From contig JARFJB010002472.1 in NCBI GenBank assembly GCA_036346205.1, forward strand, positions 442,501-506,500: a stretch of DNA of 64,000 nucleotides, in the 5' to 3' direction. Shown piece by piece: positions 11,465-23,097 of the stretch; the first letter of the stretch is position 1, and each line of letters starts with the position of its first letter. Position numbers and translations under genes: made by a program. The notes under the pieces were generated by a model. The model had not been told where the DNA came from, did no database searches, and was given only the letters and a program-made list of their open reading frames with translations. Origin of the DNA: Vesta saturnalis (taxonomy: Eukaryota > Arthropoda > Insecta > Coleoptera > Lampyridae).

Positions 11465-12169
11465 GTAAGTAAATTCGTTTAGAACATAAAAAAATGTTTA
11501 AATTATTAATCGTTGCACCAAATAAAAAATTGCATAAAATAAGCCTTGTAAGTAATATAATACAAAGTTTTTAAATCAAAAGCATTCTGTGAAAGTTTAA
11601 ATTGAGTGCTTAGCATATCAATGAATACATTAAGTTAAAACCATCTACTTAACTAAAAGTTTAATAACAACTTGTATTTCTAATCTGAAACAGACAAAAG
11701 CTTTAGCGTTGAAAGAAAGTTTTTACTTTTTTTTTCTCCGTCTGTAATCGTGTTTTATCTACTTAACGACATACCTAAATTTGTTCATTTATTTATAAAT
11801 ATTGGACATATTTCATGTTTGAGATGTATACTACGATAAAATGCAATACAGACGTGTATCATTGGTGGCCTAATATTCAATGAATTGACCATTCAACGTA
11901 ATTTCAAAATGAAATCGATGATAAGTATAAAATAAATACAGTTATCTGTTGAACATTCCACTTATTACTTAGTTATGTATGTATTGAGATATATAATTCT
12001 AAAAGTATATACAGGATGACCTATGCTACACAGTTTAACCGGTTCCTCATCACTTATTTTTAACTACGATGCCCACACCAAAAAATTATCCCAAAATTTC
12101 TCTGTGTTATAGCTTATCCAACGTAATTTTCGATGCACGTCGTTAATTTATGTAAGTAGTCTCTACATT
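11465..12169. other. no gene recognised
   Basis: AT-rich DNA. Upstream exons of the carbonic anhydrase-related gene were looked for here and not seen. Confidence 0.4.
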
Positions 12170-12489
12170 CTAGATGAGTCATGGAAACAACAAACTAGCT
12201 AATCATATTTATAGAAGAACTGAAAATGCTCTTCTGCGTAGTCAAATACATATTACTAGGAAGTCATTCGATAAAATCGACAGAAATTTTTTATATTTAC
12301 ATTAAGATATTTTATGTACGTTCAATAAACAGGATTGGAATAAAATTGGTTCATTAACCTTTACATGTATGGAAATAGATTTTTAAATTTCATCTAAACT
12401 TCAAAAAGCAAAATTTAATAAATCAGGAACAATATAACAGACAATGCTTTAATACTAAAAAAAAAAGTGTTACAGACTTTTCTGATCAT

Positions 12490-13004
12490 ATTCTTTCAGA
12501 AGCGCTTTCTAAGAGCGGAAATTTTGCGATAACACCAAGAGTAATACCGTTTGAAGTTATAATTTACAATCTTAAGAATTGTATTAAATATTTATCTTTA
12601 TATGCTCAAAAGAACAATACCTTTAACATGTTGCGTAAGGAAAAATATTGTTTGATCTTAAACGTAGTGAAAATATAATAATATTACAATCAGATAAAGG
12701 TAATGCAACTGTTATATTAAATACGAACGACCATAACGTTAAAGTACAACAACTGTTAAAACCATAGGCGTATATGAGCTACCAAAATGATTCTACAAAA
12801 AGGTTTCATTCGAAAACTAAAGAACTTATTAAATTACTATCTATTCCTGAAGAAATAAAAAAGAAACTAGTTGACACGTAGGCTCTACCACCAAAACTAT
12901 ACGGTCTACCAAAAATCTATGAACGTAATGATCCTTTAAGTGCAACTGGTTCTCCTACATGCAATCTTTTAAAACATCTTACATTTTAATTACAACCTCA
13001 TACG

Positions 13005-13010
<6 letters not shown>
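12490..13010 (+). pseudogene. Penelope-like reverse transcriptase, N-terminal half
   Basis: Pieces in shifting frames read LSKSGNFAITPRVIP, IILQSDKGNATVILN, LSIPEEIKKKL, PPKLYGLPKIYERNDP and GSPTCNLLKHLT then LQPHTG. These are, in order, the conserved N-terminal blocks of Penelope-like RTs (SDKGNATV, PKLYGLPKIHK, GSPTYNLAKYL). In-frame stops and frameshifts are present. The reading is broken after LQPHTG by TA repeats and the mariner-like insertion. Confidence 0.85.

Positions 13011-13071
<61 letters not shown>
13007..13071. repeat. (TA)n left of the inserted transposon
   Basis: Pure TA repeat directly against the left end of the mariner-like element. A second tract lies against its right end. 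TA is the target of this transposon class, so the insertion site was probably a TA run that later expanded. Confidence 0.95.
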
Positions 13072-13073
<2 letters not shown>

Positions 13074-15163
13074 GTGTCCCAGATAACATTTCCAGCATGG
13101 GGATCTCGCTTATTATAAAAGATACAGATTTGGTTAAATTAGATGAATTACTCCTAAGGATTAGTGAAATTATAAGACACTCTCCAATTTCCAAATTTCC
13201 ATGTATTTTAAGACTTATGGCAAGAAAAAGAAAAATGTCAAATTTATTTTTCTTGTAATATCTTTTTTGTTATATTAGACATATAAATTTTATTTGCACT
13301 TTTTTAAGATATTTTTAATGCAGAATTTAAATATCAATTTGGATTTTTTTTGCACTTTCTATTTTTTAATTTCAACCCCTAAATTAAATTTTTCTTATGG
13401 AACGACAAGTCGGCTTTGAAATAATTGATCGTGTTTTTTTATCCTCTTTGCAATGATATAATACGTGTACTATCTATTTTTAAAAACAACAAAGAAAATT
13501 TAAAAAAATGTATTTTATTAAAGACTCTAACAACAAGTAGGGCGTGAAACATGAGAAAACGACAAATAATGGATAACAACAAGAGTTAAGCAGGTAATAC
13601 TATTGGAGATAATTATCCAATTATAAAAGATGTTCAAACAATTGACCATTCCGTTCTAAACATAATTGTGCCCTGCGTAGTGTCGACGTAATTACTCTGC
13701 GTAGTTTTTGGCGTTTAATGCTACCAAATGCTGCAAGAACAGCGTCGCGAAGATCTTCGGCATTCTCAAATGTTTGCACGTACACTCGATTTTTTACATA
13801 GCTCCAAAGGAAAAAGTCCAAGGGCGTTAAGTCTGGTGATCTGGGTGGCCATAAAATTGGCCCTCGATTACCAATCCATGTATTTGGAAACCGATTATTA
13901 AGATATTCGCTGATGATGTTTGAATTGTGAGGTGGGGCGCCATCTTGTTGGAAGCAGATATTAATATTCTCAATCAGTGGTAAATCATCAAGTTTGTTTT
14001 CTAAATCAGTTTGTAGTAAAATACCTTTCACTATTTAATGTTTCGTTAAAAAATATGGGCCCAATAAGTTTAGCGCCTAAAATGCCACACCAGAAGTTAA
14101 AACCAAATCTCACTTGATGCCGACTTTCCTTAACAACGTGAGGATTTTCACGGTCTCAAAAGTGAATATTGTATCGATTGAAAAGGCCATTATTTGTAAA
14201 TCTGCTTTCTTCAGACCCCAAAATCGTAGCTGGAAAATTATCGTTATTCTCACATTGATTAACATACCATTGGAAAAATTGTAATCTTCTCCCCTGATCT
14301 CCATCTCTAAGTCCCTGTAGAATGGTGTACTTATACGGATGATACCTGTGACGTTTTAAAATTCTTTGTGATGTAGTTTTCGAAATACCAGTGTTATGTT
14401 CAATTTCTCTAACAGATGTTAAAGGATTTTCAATAACTGATTGTAATACATTTAGTTCTGCATCTTCATTCCGTAATTTCGGATTTCTAGTAGGTTTTGA
14501 AAATGAACCATATTCTTTTAAATTAATTACCAAACTTCTGTACGTACCAGCACTGGGCTGCCTTCTTTCAGGATACAGCCTCAAGTACATCCGTTCAGCT
14601 TCTAAACTGTTTTTATGAGACAAGATGTAACAACTCAACATATCAAACTTTTCAGTATTAGTAAATAAAGCCATGTTTGACACAAAAATATTCTGGAACG
14701 AATAATTTTTAAGTGACATTAAATTCGATTGTGTTTTTATGTTTCACGGCCTGCTTATTGTTAGAGTCTTTAATAAAATACATTTTTTTAGATTTTCTTT
14801 GTTGTTTTTAAAAATAGATAGTACATGTGCTATATCATTGTGAAGAGGATAAAAAAACACGATCAATTATTTCAAAGCCGACTTGTCGTTCCATAAGAAA
14901 AATTTAATTTAGGGGTTGAAACTAAAAAATAGAAAGTGCAAATAAAAATCTAAATTGATATTTAAATTCTGCATAAAAAATATCTTAAGAGAGTGCAAAT
15001 AAAATTTATATGTCTAATATAGCAAAAAAGATATTACAAGAAAAAGAAATTTGACATTTTTGTTTTTCTTGCGATAAGTCTTAAAATACATGGAAATTTA
15101 GAAATTGGAGAGTGTCCTATAATTTCACTAATCCCCATGCTGGAAATGTAATCTGGGACACGT
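13072..15163 (-). mobile_element. long-TIR mariner-like DNA transposon (copy 2)
   Basis: Ends begin ACGTGTCCCAGAT at 13072 and are mirrored at 15163. The inverted repeats extend about 430-480 bp (13072-13555 against about 14735-15163) with high similarity. Both flanks are TA repeats. The element sits inside a Penelope-like RT between LQPHTG and KNSTDF. Its transposase is on the minus strand and the least decayed of the four long-TIR copies. Confidence 0.9.
13621..14719 (-). pseudogene. mariner-like transposase with N-terminal HTH, nearly intact (copy 2)
   Basis: Start at 14719. The N-terminal part (187 codons, to about 14156) has the FTNTEKFDMLSCYI helix-turn-helix opening typical of insect transposases annotated with DUF4817, a second HTH (SVREIEHNTGISKTTSQRIL) and a first catalytic block (GSEESRF, Glu in place of the usual Asp). 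A TGG-to-TGA-type stop follows NIHF, and the frame stays open through ENPHVVKESRHQVRFGFNFW and IGPIFFNE before a frameshift near 14025. The last part (14031-13621) carries QQDGAPPH, WIGNRGP, PPRSPDLTPLDFFLWSYVK and the C-terminus ERNGQLFEHLL. One stop, one frameshift and the altered catalytic residue are the main lesions. Confidence 0.9.

Positions 15164-15165
<2 letters not shown>

Positions 15166-15217
<52 letters not shown>
15166..15217. repeat. (TA)n right of the inserted transposon
   Basis: Pure TA repeat adjoining the right end of the copy 2 mariner-like element, matching the tract on its left. Confidence 0.95.
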
Positions 15218-15219
15218 TA

Positions 15220-15600
15220 TTAAAAATTCGACCGATTTCAAATTTAAACAATTATTTTTCAGAACTATCCCACAACGACTTACTTTCAGTGGAATAATAC
15301 ATTTTAGAAACAGGTAGATGGTATAGGAATGGATAGCCCTCTTAGTCCTAAAAAATTTGAAACATTAGCTTTACAAAATGTACTTGGTATGTTTGGTAGA
15401 GTTATGTAGGTGACAAATTTGTTTTTTGGAGACATGGAAAAGAAGCTCTGCATGAATCTTTAATTTTTATGAATGGTACTCATCCCAGCATCTAGTTTAC
15501 CATGGAGAAGGAAACTAATAGATTACTATTTCTTGACATACCAATTTTTATAGCTAATATTTCAATATCTTTTAAGGTTTACCGGAAACCAACATACTGG
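15220..15600 (+). pseudogene. Penelope-like RT, partial copy A
   Basis: Reads KNSTDF near 15220, then VDGIGMDSPLSP at about 15320 (RT block before the catalytic YVDD), a diverged YVGD-like region followed by FVFWRHGKEALHE, the FLDI block and KVYRKPTYW at about 15600. Multiple stops. It is followed directly by a second, homologous segment. Confidence 0.75.
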
Positions 15601-15619
15601 TAAATAAATCAATTTTCCA

Positions 15620-16592
15620 ACGTCATCCACGTCAAAAAATCTGTTGAATATATTGATCGTATTTTTCCAAAGGACGTAACAATTCTTTTTCAGCACTGTT
15701 TCATAAGTACTTATTTAGCTGGACAAATAAATTCTATGAACAGCTAGTATAGCAATTGGTAGCCCTCTTACTCCAGCTATAGCAATTTTTACAAAGAAAA
15801 ATTTGAAACATCGTTACAAAATATTTCTGAAAAATCTTTAGTTAAGTATAGACATATAGATGATACATTTGTTATTTGAAGACATGGAGAAGGCGCACTA
15901 TATAAATTTTTAATTTTTATAAATGGTATTCATGCAAGCATCCAGTTTACCACGGAGAAGGAAACTAATGAAAATTTACAATTTCTTGACATACTAATAG
16001 CTAAAACTAACAATTCACTATCTTCTAAGGTTTACCGAAAGCCGACACACACACTAATAGATAAATTAATAAATGATCAAGCCAGCATACACCGCAAAAG
16101 TTTGGTGTAATTAAATATTTAGTGGCTGGAGCTAAACGAATTAGTGAAAAATTTTTGAAATATAAACATAAATATTTATAAATTACTACAAGCTAACGGA
16201 TATCCACTTAAATGTATTAATAATGTTATTACACCTGCTAGAAATAACCGTAATAACCAGCACTTAATATTGGTACTGCTTTCCTTCTTTTTATAACTAA
16301 TGCAAAACAGATAGAATTGAAAAAATCCGAATTAATCATGGCACTAGGACTGTTTTTAAACCTAACATGTATTGGAACCACTAAACGTAGCTTTGATACG
16401 GGACTTAGAGAACACGCGAGATTTTATAGATTAGGTCAACCAAAGAAATCTGCGGTAGCTGAGCATGCTTTAAACAGTTTAAATCATGACATTCAATTTA
16501 ATAATGCGGAAATATTGTCAAGAAAAACTCATTATTATAAAGATCCTAACAATTTCAATAGGCAAAAAGAGAATCTCCGTTTAAATAGCTGA
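15620..16592 (+). pseudogene. Penelope-like RT and GIY-YIG endonuclease, partial copy B
   Basis: A second copy of the RT C-terminal region starts upstream of the GSPLTP block (IDRIFPKDVTILFQHC at about 15650) and continues through RHIDDTFVI, EKETNENLQFLDI and KVYRKPTHT. The endonuclease follows in the frame at 16317-16592: CIGTTKRSFDTGLREHARFY, QPKKSAVAEHAL and a C-terminus NRQKENLRLNS. In the GIY-YIG core the YIG Tyr is Cys. The upper part carries stops; the endonuclease frame is open for 91 codons. Confidence 0.85.
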
Positions 16593-17428
16593 GTCTTAAT
16601 TTTAATTTTAACTTTTGGTATGTTTAGGTCTTTGCTATGTTTTTTCCTAGACCTTGAATTAAACGCTTTAACAATTATAAGTTAAGTTACCACAGCAGTA
16701 TAGTAATTTAACGTACGCAGTAATAAATAATAACATAATAACATTATACGCACTACACTGTCTTTTTACAGTACCATAACAATTACAATTATTAACAAAA
16801 ACTATTTCTTTGTTAGGTTTGGTTAGATCTTTAACTGGTATGCTAGGTTTCTATTTTTGAATGCTTTTATCAATTTCAAAGTAAAGTTTTTCACAACTTT
16901 ACACTTGCATCATAATTTGATTAAATCACGCTGTTTGATTATGACATTTTTCACTGTTACCTTCGACCGTTGGATTATGATTGCATTTTCATCTTTACTG
17001 AGGGATATAACTGTAATTTCTATGGAAGAACAAAAAACTAAGTATTCTAACGTGTTCATAAAGTTTAAAGAAAAATGGCCTAATTCCAAATCTTGGACAT
17101 TTAATCTAGTGCCGATAAATTTACATTATTTAAAGAGGGGGAAATGTAGTATCCCAACGCGTAAATAAGCTTCAAAATGAATAGGTTTAGAAAAGGAATT
17201 GTCTACAAACCCCTTTTTAATCGTGGTACCACAAACCATGTTAGTTACAAATGGAACATAGTTGTAACACGTACTTGCAATTTCAATAAAAATAACCATA
17301 CAAAAGCGATTTAAAAAATAGTAATGAACTGTAACGCCACTAGAAGAAGGTATAAAGTATAATACAAATTACAGTGACATATATAACCAAACATATATTT
17401 TTTAACTTTTATATACAAAGTGAACATA
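16593..17428. other. no gene recognised; probably includes Penelope 3' sequence
   Basis: AT-rich sequence between the endonuclease stop and the next transposon. An open frame at 16857-17168 has no recognisable domain. Nothing further is supported. Confidence 0.45.
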
Positions 17429-18164
17429 TACAGGATGTTACTAAATGATAGGCCGTAATTCCAACGGCACATTCCGGAACTAAATTCAAGTAGAAAATTT
17501 CATATAAACATGTGTCCTAAAAAGTCTGGTTTTGAAGATACAGGGTGTCAAAGTTTAAAAAAAAATCGGTTTTTTATTAATATCTCAAAGATCATTTCAC
17601 CGATTTTATTGAAATTTGGCAGTGTTATTTACTGTGACAAGACACTACGTTATTACTAACTAGATGATAATTATAAGTTCCAGTGGCGTCCTGGGGGGCA
17701 ATCTCACAAATTATATTGACAAAAAAATGTGTGCCATTTTACTTTTTAAAAATTTAAAATTTTGTCGGATTAAGCAACTAAAAATACAACTTGTTGGTCT
17801 CTCGATATTTTTTCGTAAATTACTTCGTTTTGGAGAAAATAAATAAAACCACTTCATTGCATGTCGAAAAATTGTTAAAATAGAACCAAGAAAACTTTGC
17901 TCGAAATACAATATTTATTTAAAAACCATTTTTAAACCTAACAAATGAATAATAATAACAATTTAACACAACATTCACAAAAAATGTTGGTAATGACCAC
18001 CTCCCGCTTCTAGGCAGGCTTATGGTCTTTTTCTCATCGAGTGACAAACTTTTTAGAAAATTCCATGGGTATTACGTATGGTTTCACATCCGTCAACAAT
18101 TCTTTTCCGTACTTGTTCTACTGTCTCGATTGGTGTAGTATAAACTTATGATTTTAGGTGCCCT

Positions 18165-20381
18165 TGTAACGACCCAGAAATACGGTGAGCGAAATAAATT
18201 TTAAAATAAAGAAATTATAAAGATAATTTGTAAATAACAGTTCATTTACGCTTTCAGAATCCAGGTATGATAACAAAACGACAATTTTGCGTGCGCACAG
18301 GATCCCCTCTTGTGGATGTGCAAACCCGTCGCGTTCCGTCCCACCTAAACCTCTTTCCAGACCAGGTATAAAACCGAAAATTTGCACATAATTTAGCATT
18401 CTTGTCTACGATACTCATCTTCGTAGATTTCCTGTAGAATATCGTCTACAAATCCGTTCCAATAATTTATTACCTGATAGAATTTATTGCAAATCCGAAA
18501 TCCTGCACTTCGTAAAAATTCTCCTTTCGAGAATAATTCATAACCTGACCGACTCTTAAAGTACATCCAGTATATACTTAAATTGTTAATTATTCCAAAC
18601 TGAACTACAAATTAATTTAGAAGAAAATACGTTGACATTACCTGTCCACCTATAAATTCCGATTTGAAAGGAACTAGCTATTAGTACCGTACTTAGGAAA
18701 AACTGCTGACGAAATTCGGTGGTCTCCTAAGGGCGTTACGGTCCTATTCAGTTGGCGAGGCATTTTAGCGACGTCTGTAGGATCACTGATTAGCTAGGCT
18801 CTTTTTGAAGGAAGATACCTTATCCTGTTAATTTCCTATTATTAAAAGTTACTTTGTCTAGTTCTGAGTTTCCTAACTTGGACTGCAAGGGAGCTTATCC
18901 TGTTAATTTCCTATTATTAAAAGTTACTTTGTCTAGTTCTGAGTTTCCTAACTTGGACTGCAAGGGAGCTTATCCGGTTAATTTCCTATTATTAAAAGTT
19001 ACTTTGTCTAGTTCTGAGTTTCCTAACTTGGACTGCAAGGGAGCTTATCCTGTTAATTACCTACTATTAAAAGTTACTTTGTCTAGTTCTGAGTTTTCTA
19101 ACTTGGACTGCAAGGGAGCTATCCATCGAATCTCCATAATTATACAGTCCCGATCTCTAACATATAACCGCATATCCGAAATCACTTGAAAACAAACCTG
19201 CTCCAAAAATACTGTTGTATTAAACGTAACCGATTAAAAATAATCACAGTAAAATTAAGAAGTTTAGTTTGGAAATATTCAAGTCATTGTAAATTAAACA
19301 AAAAAGAAATTCTAATCCCGAATTTAAATCAAGCATCCATAATCCTATTTAAAGATCCTTAATTTACAAACCCCTTTAATTTCATTCGCGTTTACGTATA
19401 TTAAGTACATTGAAACCAATAACATTGACCTTCTATCATAAATCAACAGCTGTTGTTATACCGACCGTAATATCGAGTTAAAATTTAGTATATTCTCACG
19501 TTACATTAAAGTAAAATAATAAGTCGTGTTTAAGAGAAACCTGGTTAACTTAATTTTACCATTTTCCCCCTATAAACATTCATTAACAAGCACGTTAAAT
19601 CATTTTATACCTTTCAATATACAAGGACGTTTCCGTTGGGAATGATAAAGACGACCTTCCGATAATCTTATCAATAAAACCACCGTAACTTCGTAAACAC
19701 AATTAACAAGCAAATTTACAACTTTGCTAGAGATTGACAAACGGAATCCCGTATATTATAACGACGAAATAACAAATAGTATTCACATATATGACAGTGA
19801 TTTCCATTGGAGAAATCTTGTATTAATAATTTTGCATTTAAAAATTATAAAAGTAAATTACCTGAGAGACAACCAATCCTTGTATAAAACACTCTCACAA
19901 TCGCACAACAGTTAAACAACACTTTTTGGGGTGAAACTATAAGGATTGAAATTAGCAGGTGGTTGTTTATATTTTTATCAAAACTAATTCTCATTACAGT
20001 TCTACCAATGACCAAACAAGTGGGAACCTAGGCAAATTGATCACAGCAATCCGAACCCGTAGGACCGAGAGGTATAGTGGGTGGCATACCCACCAGAAGA
20101 ATAGTTTTATTTTAAGTTTTGTATATATTTTATTTCCATTTATTTTTCCAGAACATTGTTTATTTTGATAGAGTTACACTAATTTATTATATGTACAAAA
20201 GAGTTTATTTAATCTTTAAAAATTCAAATACATGTATTAAAACTGAGGTGTCCCAAAACTTATTTAACAGAATAAGAGTCAACCAAAACCCCTCCCTACT
20301 TCAACTGAGTTTAGCCGAAAGAGCACTTAAATCCACATAGTGGAATATCCTTGTTAGACCTATACCAGAAAGGGTCTTACA
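18165..20381. mobile_element. solo LTR of a retrotransposon, 2217 bp
   Basis: Begins TGTAACGACC and ends GGTCTTACA, the TG...CA form of LTRs with a 5-base inverted terminus TGTAA/TTACA. CCCT is duplicated exactly at 18161-18164 and 20382-20385, a 4-bp target duplication as left by Gypsy-type integrases. Joining the two flanks restores the mariner transposase reading across LDF...GHLKS...VYTTP, which defines the insertion independently. No gag or pol was seen inside, and the two ends do not repeat each other, so it is a solo LTR or an internally rearranged copy. Four 75-bp tandem repeats lie inside. The family is unknown. Confidence 0.8.
18819..19118 (+). repeat. 75-bp tandem repeat, four copies
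   Basis: Unit starts CTTATCCTGTTAATTTCCTA at 18819, 18894, 18969 and 19044; copies are nearly identical. Because 75 is divisible by 3 the array is open in one frame, but it lies inside the solo LTR and is not thought to code. Tandem repeats in LTRs are often U3 enhancer arrays. Confidence 0.95.
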
Positions 20382-21689
20382 CCCTCACAAACAAAAATCT
20401 AAGATATTCAAGTCAGGCGGTGTAGGTGGCTATAATTGTGGTCCTCCATCAGCTATCCAACGATTTAGGTAAGCTCCACTCAAATAGTCTCAAGCCAATA
20501 TGCTAAAATAGGCTAGAGAACCATCATGCATGAATCAAACTTGTTTCCGTAACTGAAGAGTAAGTAAGAACAAATCATTATGTAGAAAATTACTGTATAA
20601 TTGCCCGTTAAGGTATCCTGGTAAAAAAAATGGTCCAATCAAATAGTCACCTGACACCGATCCAGACGTTGAGAGCAAATTATTCCTGAAAATATGTCTC
20701 TGTAACACCATGAGGATTTTCTTGGACCCAGTTATGACTATTGTGGAAATTAATTATTGTGTTTCTGGCAAAATACGCTTCGTCCGTAAACATAATGATG
20801 GAATCAAGGCGAGGACTTTCTGCAAGTCTTGGAAGACACCATCTACACAATCGCGTACGCGGTTCAAAATCTCTTGGATGCAACAAATACTCTCTTAAAA
20901 TTTTCCATTTTTATGGCAAATGTTTATTTCCTTACCAACTTTTCGCGTACTACTTGGTGAATTCTCTTCGGCTGCATGTAGGACATCCTCCTCAATTGCC
21001 GGAGTTCGAATAGTATGGGGTCTTCCCCCGGAGGTATTACGTTTGAAACTGCCAGATTTAGTCAGACGACGATGAATATTTTTCTGCCTGGAAGGGCACA
21101 ATCAGGACACCCTGCTTGATAGAGTCGCCGGGCATCCGCGAAATTACCATTGGCAAGACCATAATGGAAATTCTACAAATTAGAATAATTGTTTACTATT
21201 TTTGTAATAGCACAATCTACCTTTTGACCAAAGGAAAAAACAGATTTTTTTTTAAAACGTTGGCACCCTGTATCTTGAGCACCAGATTTTTCAGGATACA
21301 TGTTTATATGAACTTTTATACTGGAATTTGGTTCAGGGATGCGCTTTTGGAATTACGGCCTATCATTGTAACACCCTGTATACAATGGAAATGTGAGTTA
21401 ATATGGGAATAAAATACAGAAGTTATTCAATTAACCCAATAAACACAAATTCACATAAAGTTAATCTTTTATATAAGCTTGAATCCTTATCACAGTGTCC
21501 TTCATCAGACTTTATTAGCATAAGATTATGATAGGGAACTTGACCTCTATCAATGGCTTTTAGTACGATGGGAGATGATCCCACACTCCTACAAATATTA
21601 TAAGGACAGATGAAACTACGTTTAGCAGCGATAGCGTTGAAATTTACGTAACATGCATTATTCGTGCCATACTAATCTTCATGGGATGC

Positions 21690-21960
21690 AAGAGATTAGA
21701 GAAAATGTTCCGTTTTTCCTTTTATTTCTGGAAGTTTTTAGATGACTTTCCCAGAAGGTGGATTAGTGAAGGTTTATTTCTTTCTATGGCCAGATAGCTC
21801 ACCAGACCTAACCCGTTTAGACTTGCCTCATGCTGAAAGGGATTGCCAAATTATACTCGAGTATTACACTACTCTCGTATATTTCCAAATTAAAATAGTT
21901 TCAAACGCATTTTTTATATCTTCAGTTAGAAAGTACACGGAATTCTGCGGTTTTCGCCAG
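21690..21960 (+). pseudogene. mariner-like transposase fragment
   Basis: The plus strand reads FLDDFPRRWISEG and, in the next frame, WPDSSPDLTRLDLPHAERD and FFISSVRKYTEF. This matches the FPxRWIGRGGPxxWPPRSPDLTPLDFF block of the same transposase family, in the opposite orientation to copy 3 just to the left. Everything else of the gene is missing. Confidence 0.65.
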
Positions 21961-23097
21961 TTTTTTAAGTTTTTAATCCTCATGTTGCCTATAATGAGAA
22001 TATAATTTTATTTAAACATTTTGAAAAAATAATGTCTATAATAACTATATTAACACCCACTATAATGCAAAAAATAGAGTAAGGGAAGCCGTTTCAAATG
22101 AGAACAAAACCCCAAAAATTGTGTTTTACGGTATCTACAGCTTTATTTTGACAGGTGTAAAAAAAACATAGAAAAAGATGGAAGTATCTTCAATAGCACT
22201 TAACTGAAATTACCTCAAAATTGGACTGCAAATCAAATTATTGTGCTGTACATGACTGACATTGGGATGTATCATAAACTATTCTGATCTACACTTTAAT
22301 TCTAGAAATTATGCCGAAACACTTATATGTTTAGCCCGGCTCTGTAATCTTTACCAAGAACACGTTTTGTAAATTAATTAAATGTGTAATAATGCCTTAA
22401 ATTTGGAGACTCATTTATTCGTGTCAACCTGTGCCAAGTTATTGGTTATCTCACCAAGTTTGCCTTTAACCTTACGATAAGCGTGTGGATGTTACTGGTC
22501 ATCCAGACATATATCTTTAGATGCCGTTTACTGCGCATGCGTCAATATGGCGTGCCGCTTTTGGTACCTTTCCGTAGGTAATCCCAAAATGGTTTACAGT
22601 ACATTTAAGAGTTGGTGGAGTGAAGTGTGTTATTTTTATTGCTTTTTGATTCAGCAACTTGATCATTTTTAGGGTTAGGGACCTATAGGTGCGCATGCAC
22701 GTGATAACTTGCAGATCTGCTGTTTAAAATGTACAGTGTTACCGGACATTACAGACATTCATACGGAGACCAACGTAATAAAATCGAATAAATGCGGTGC
22801 ATTTTGAGTTGCATTACTTTACTAATGACAAAATTAATTTATTTACTACGGAATAGACCTAAAACTCTAAAAATGTAACGATAATGCACCAAAAGCTAAA
22901 TATTAAATACAATGCAAAGCTTAATCAAATTAACACTTAATATATAATAATGTTGACATTTGTTACGCCAAATAAAAATCCTGCACGTATGATGTAAAGA
23001 AGGCATTACGTTGGCTTTTGAATGAAATCTGTGAAGTCCGGCAACACTGTACATTCTAAATATGACATTTCTTTTACAGATTACTAACCTTCCCGCC
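21961..23097. other. no gene recognised
   Basis: AT-rich sequence upstream of the first piggyBac relic. The left end of that element (a TTAA with an inverted repeat) was looked for but not identified here. Confidence 0.4.

Larger units (their letters stand above)
12170..16592 (+). mobile_element. Penelope-like retroelement locus, tandem partial copies
   Basis: Decayed Penelope-like reverse transcriptase and GIY-YIG endonuclease coding runs along the plus strand. The RT N-terminal half lies at about 12490-13010. After the inserted mariner-like element (13072-15163) the RT resumes with KNSTDF at about 15220. One RT C-terminal segment runs to about 15600 and a second, overlapping RT segment plus endonuclease runs from about 15620 to 16592. 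Tandem partial copies in direct orientation are typical of this class. The 5' limit at 12170 is approximate. Confidence 0.8.
17975..21190 (-). pseudogene. mariner-like transposase, interrupted by LTR insertion (copy 3)
   Basis: N-terminal HTH at about 21180-20900 (GLANGNFADARRLYQAG, then GSFKRNTSGGRPHTIRTPAI). The catalytic start follows at about 20886-20680 (SIIMFTDEAYFARNTIINFH, NWVQENPHGVTE), then RWIADGGP with PPTPPDLNILDF at about 20460-20400. The frame is cut at 20385 by the LTR and resumes at 18164 with GHLKS and VYTTPIETVEQVRKRIVDGC, ending CLEAGGGHYQHFL and a stop at 17975. Stops (Trp codons turned to TGA) and frameshifts make it inactive. Family features as in the other copies. Confidence 0.9.
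17431..21378 (-). mobile_element. long-TIR mariner-like DNA transposon (copy 3), split by an LTR
   Basis: Left end CAGGATGTTACTAAATGATA at 17431, right end mirrored to 21378, with TA duplications at 17429-17430 and 21379-21380. The inverted repeats match for at least 150 bp (shared GGCCTATCATT-GTAA-A-CCTG ends). The transposase is on the minus strand. A 2217-bp LTR (18165-20381) is inserted within the coding region; without it the element is about 1.7 kb. Confidence 0.9.

Noticed and set aside
18819..19118. CRISPR-like array
   Set aside because: Units are contiguous 75-bp tandem copies with no spacers, in eukaryotic transposon DNA.
18854..19189. 111-codon frame with a 25-residue repeat
   Set aside because: The four 75-bp tandem repeats lie inside a solo LTR; the open frame follows from a unit length divisible by three.
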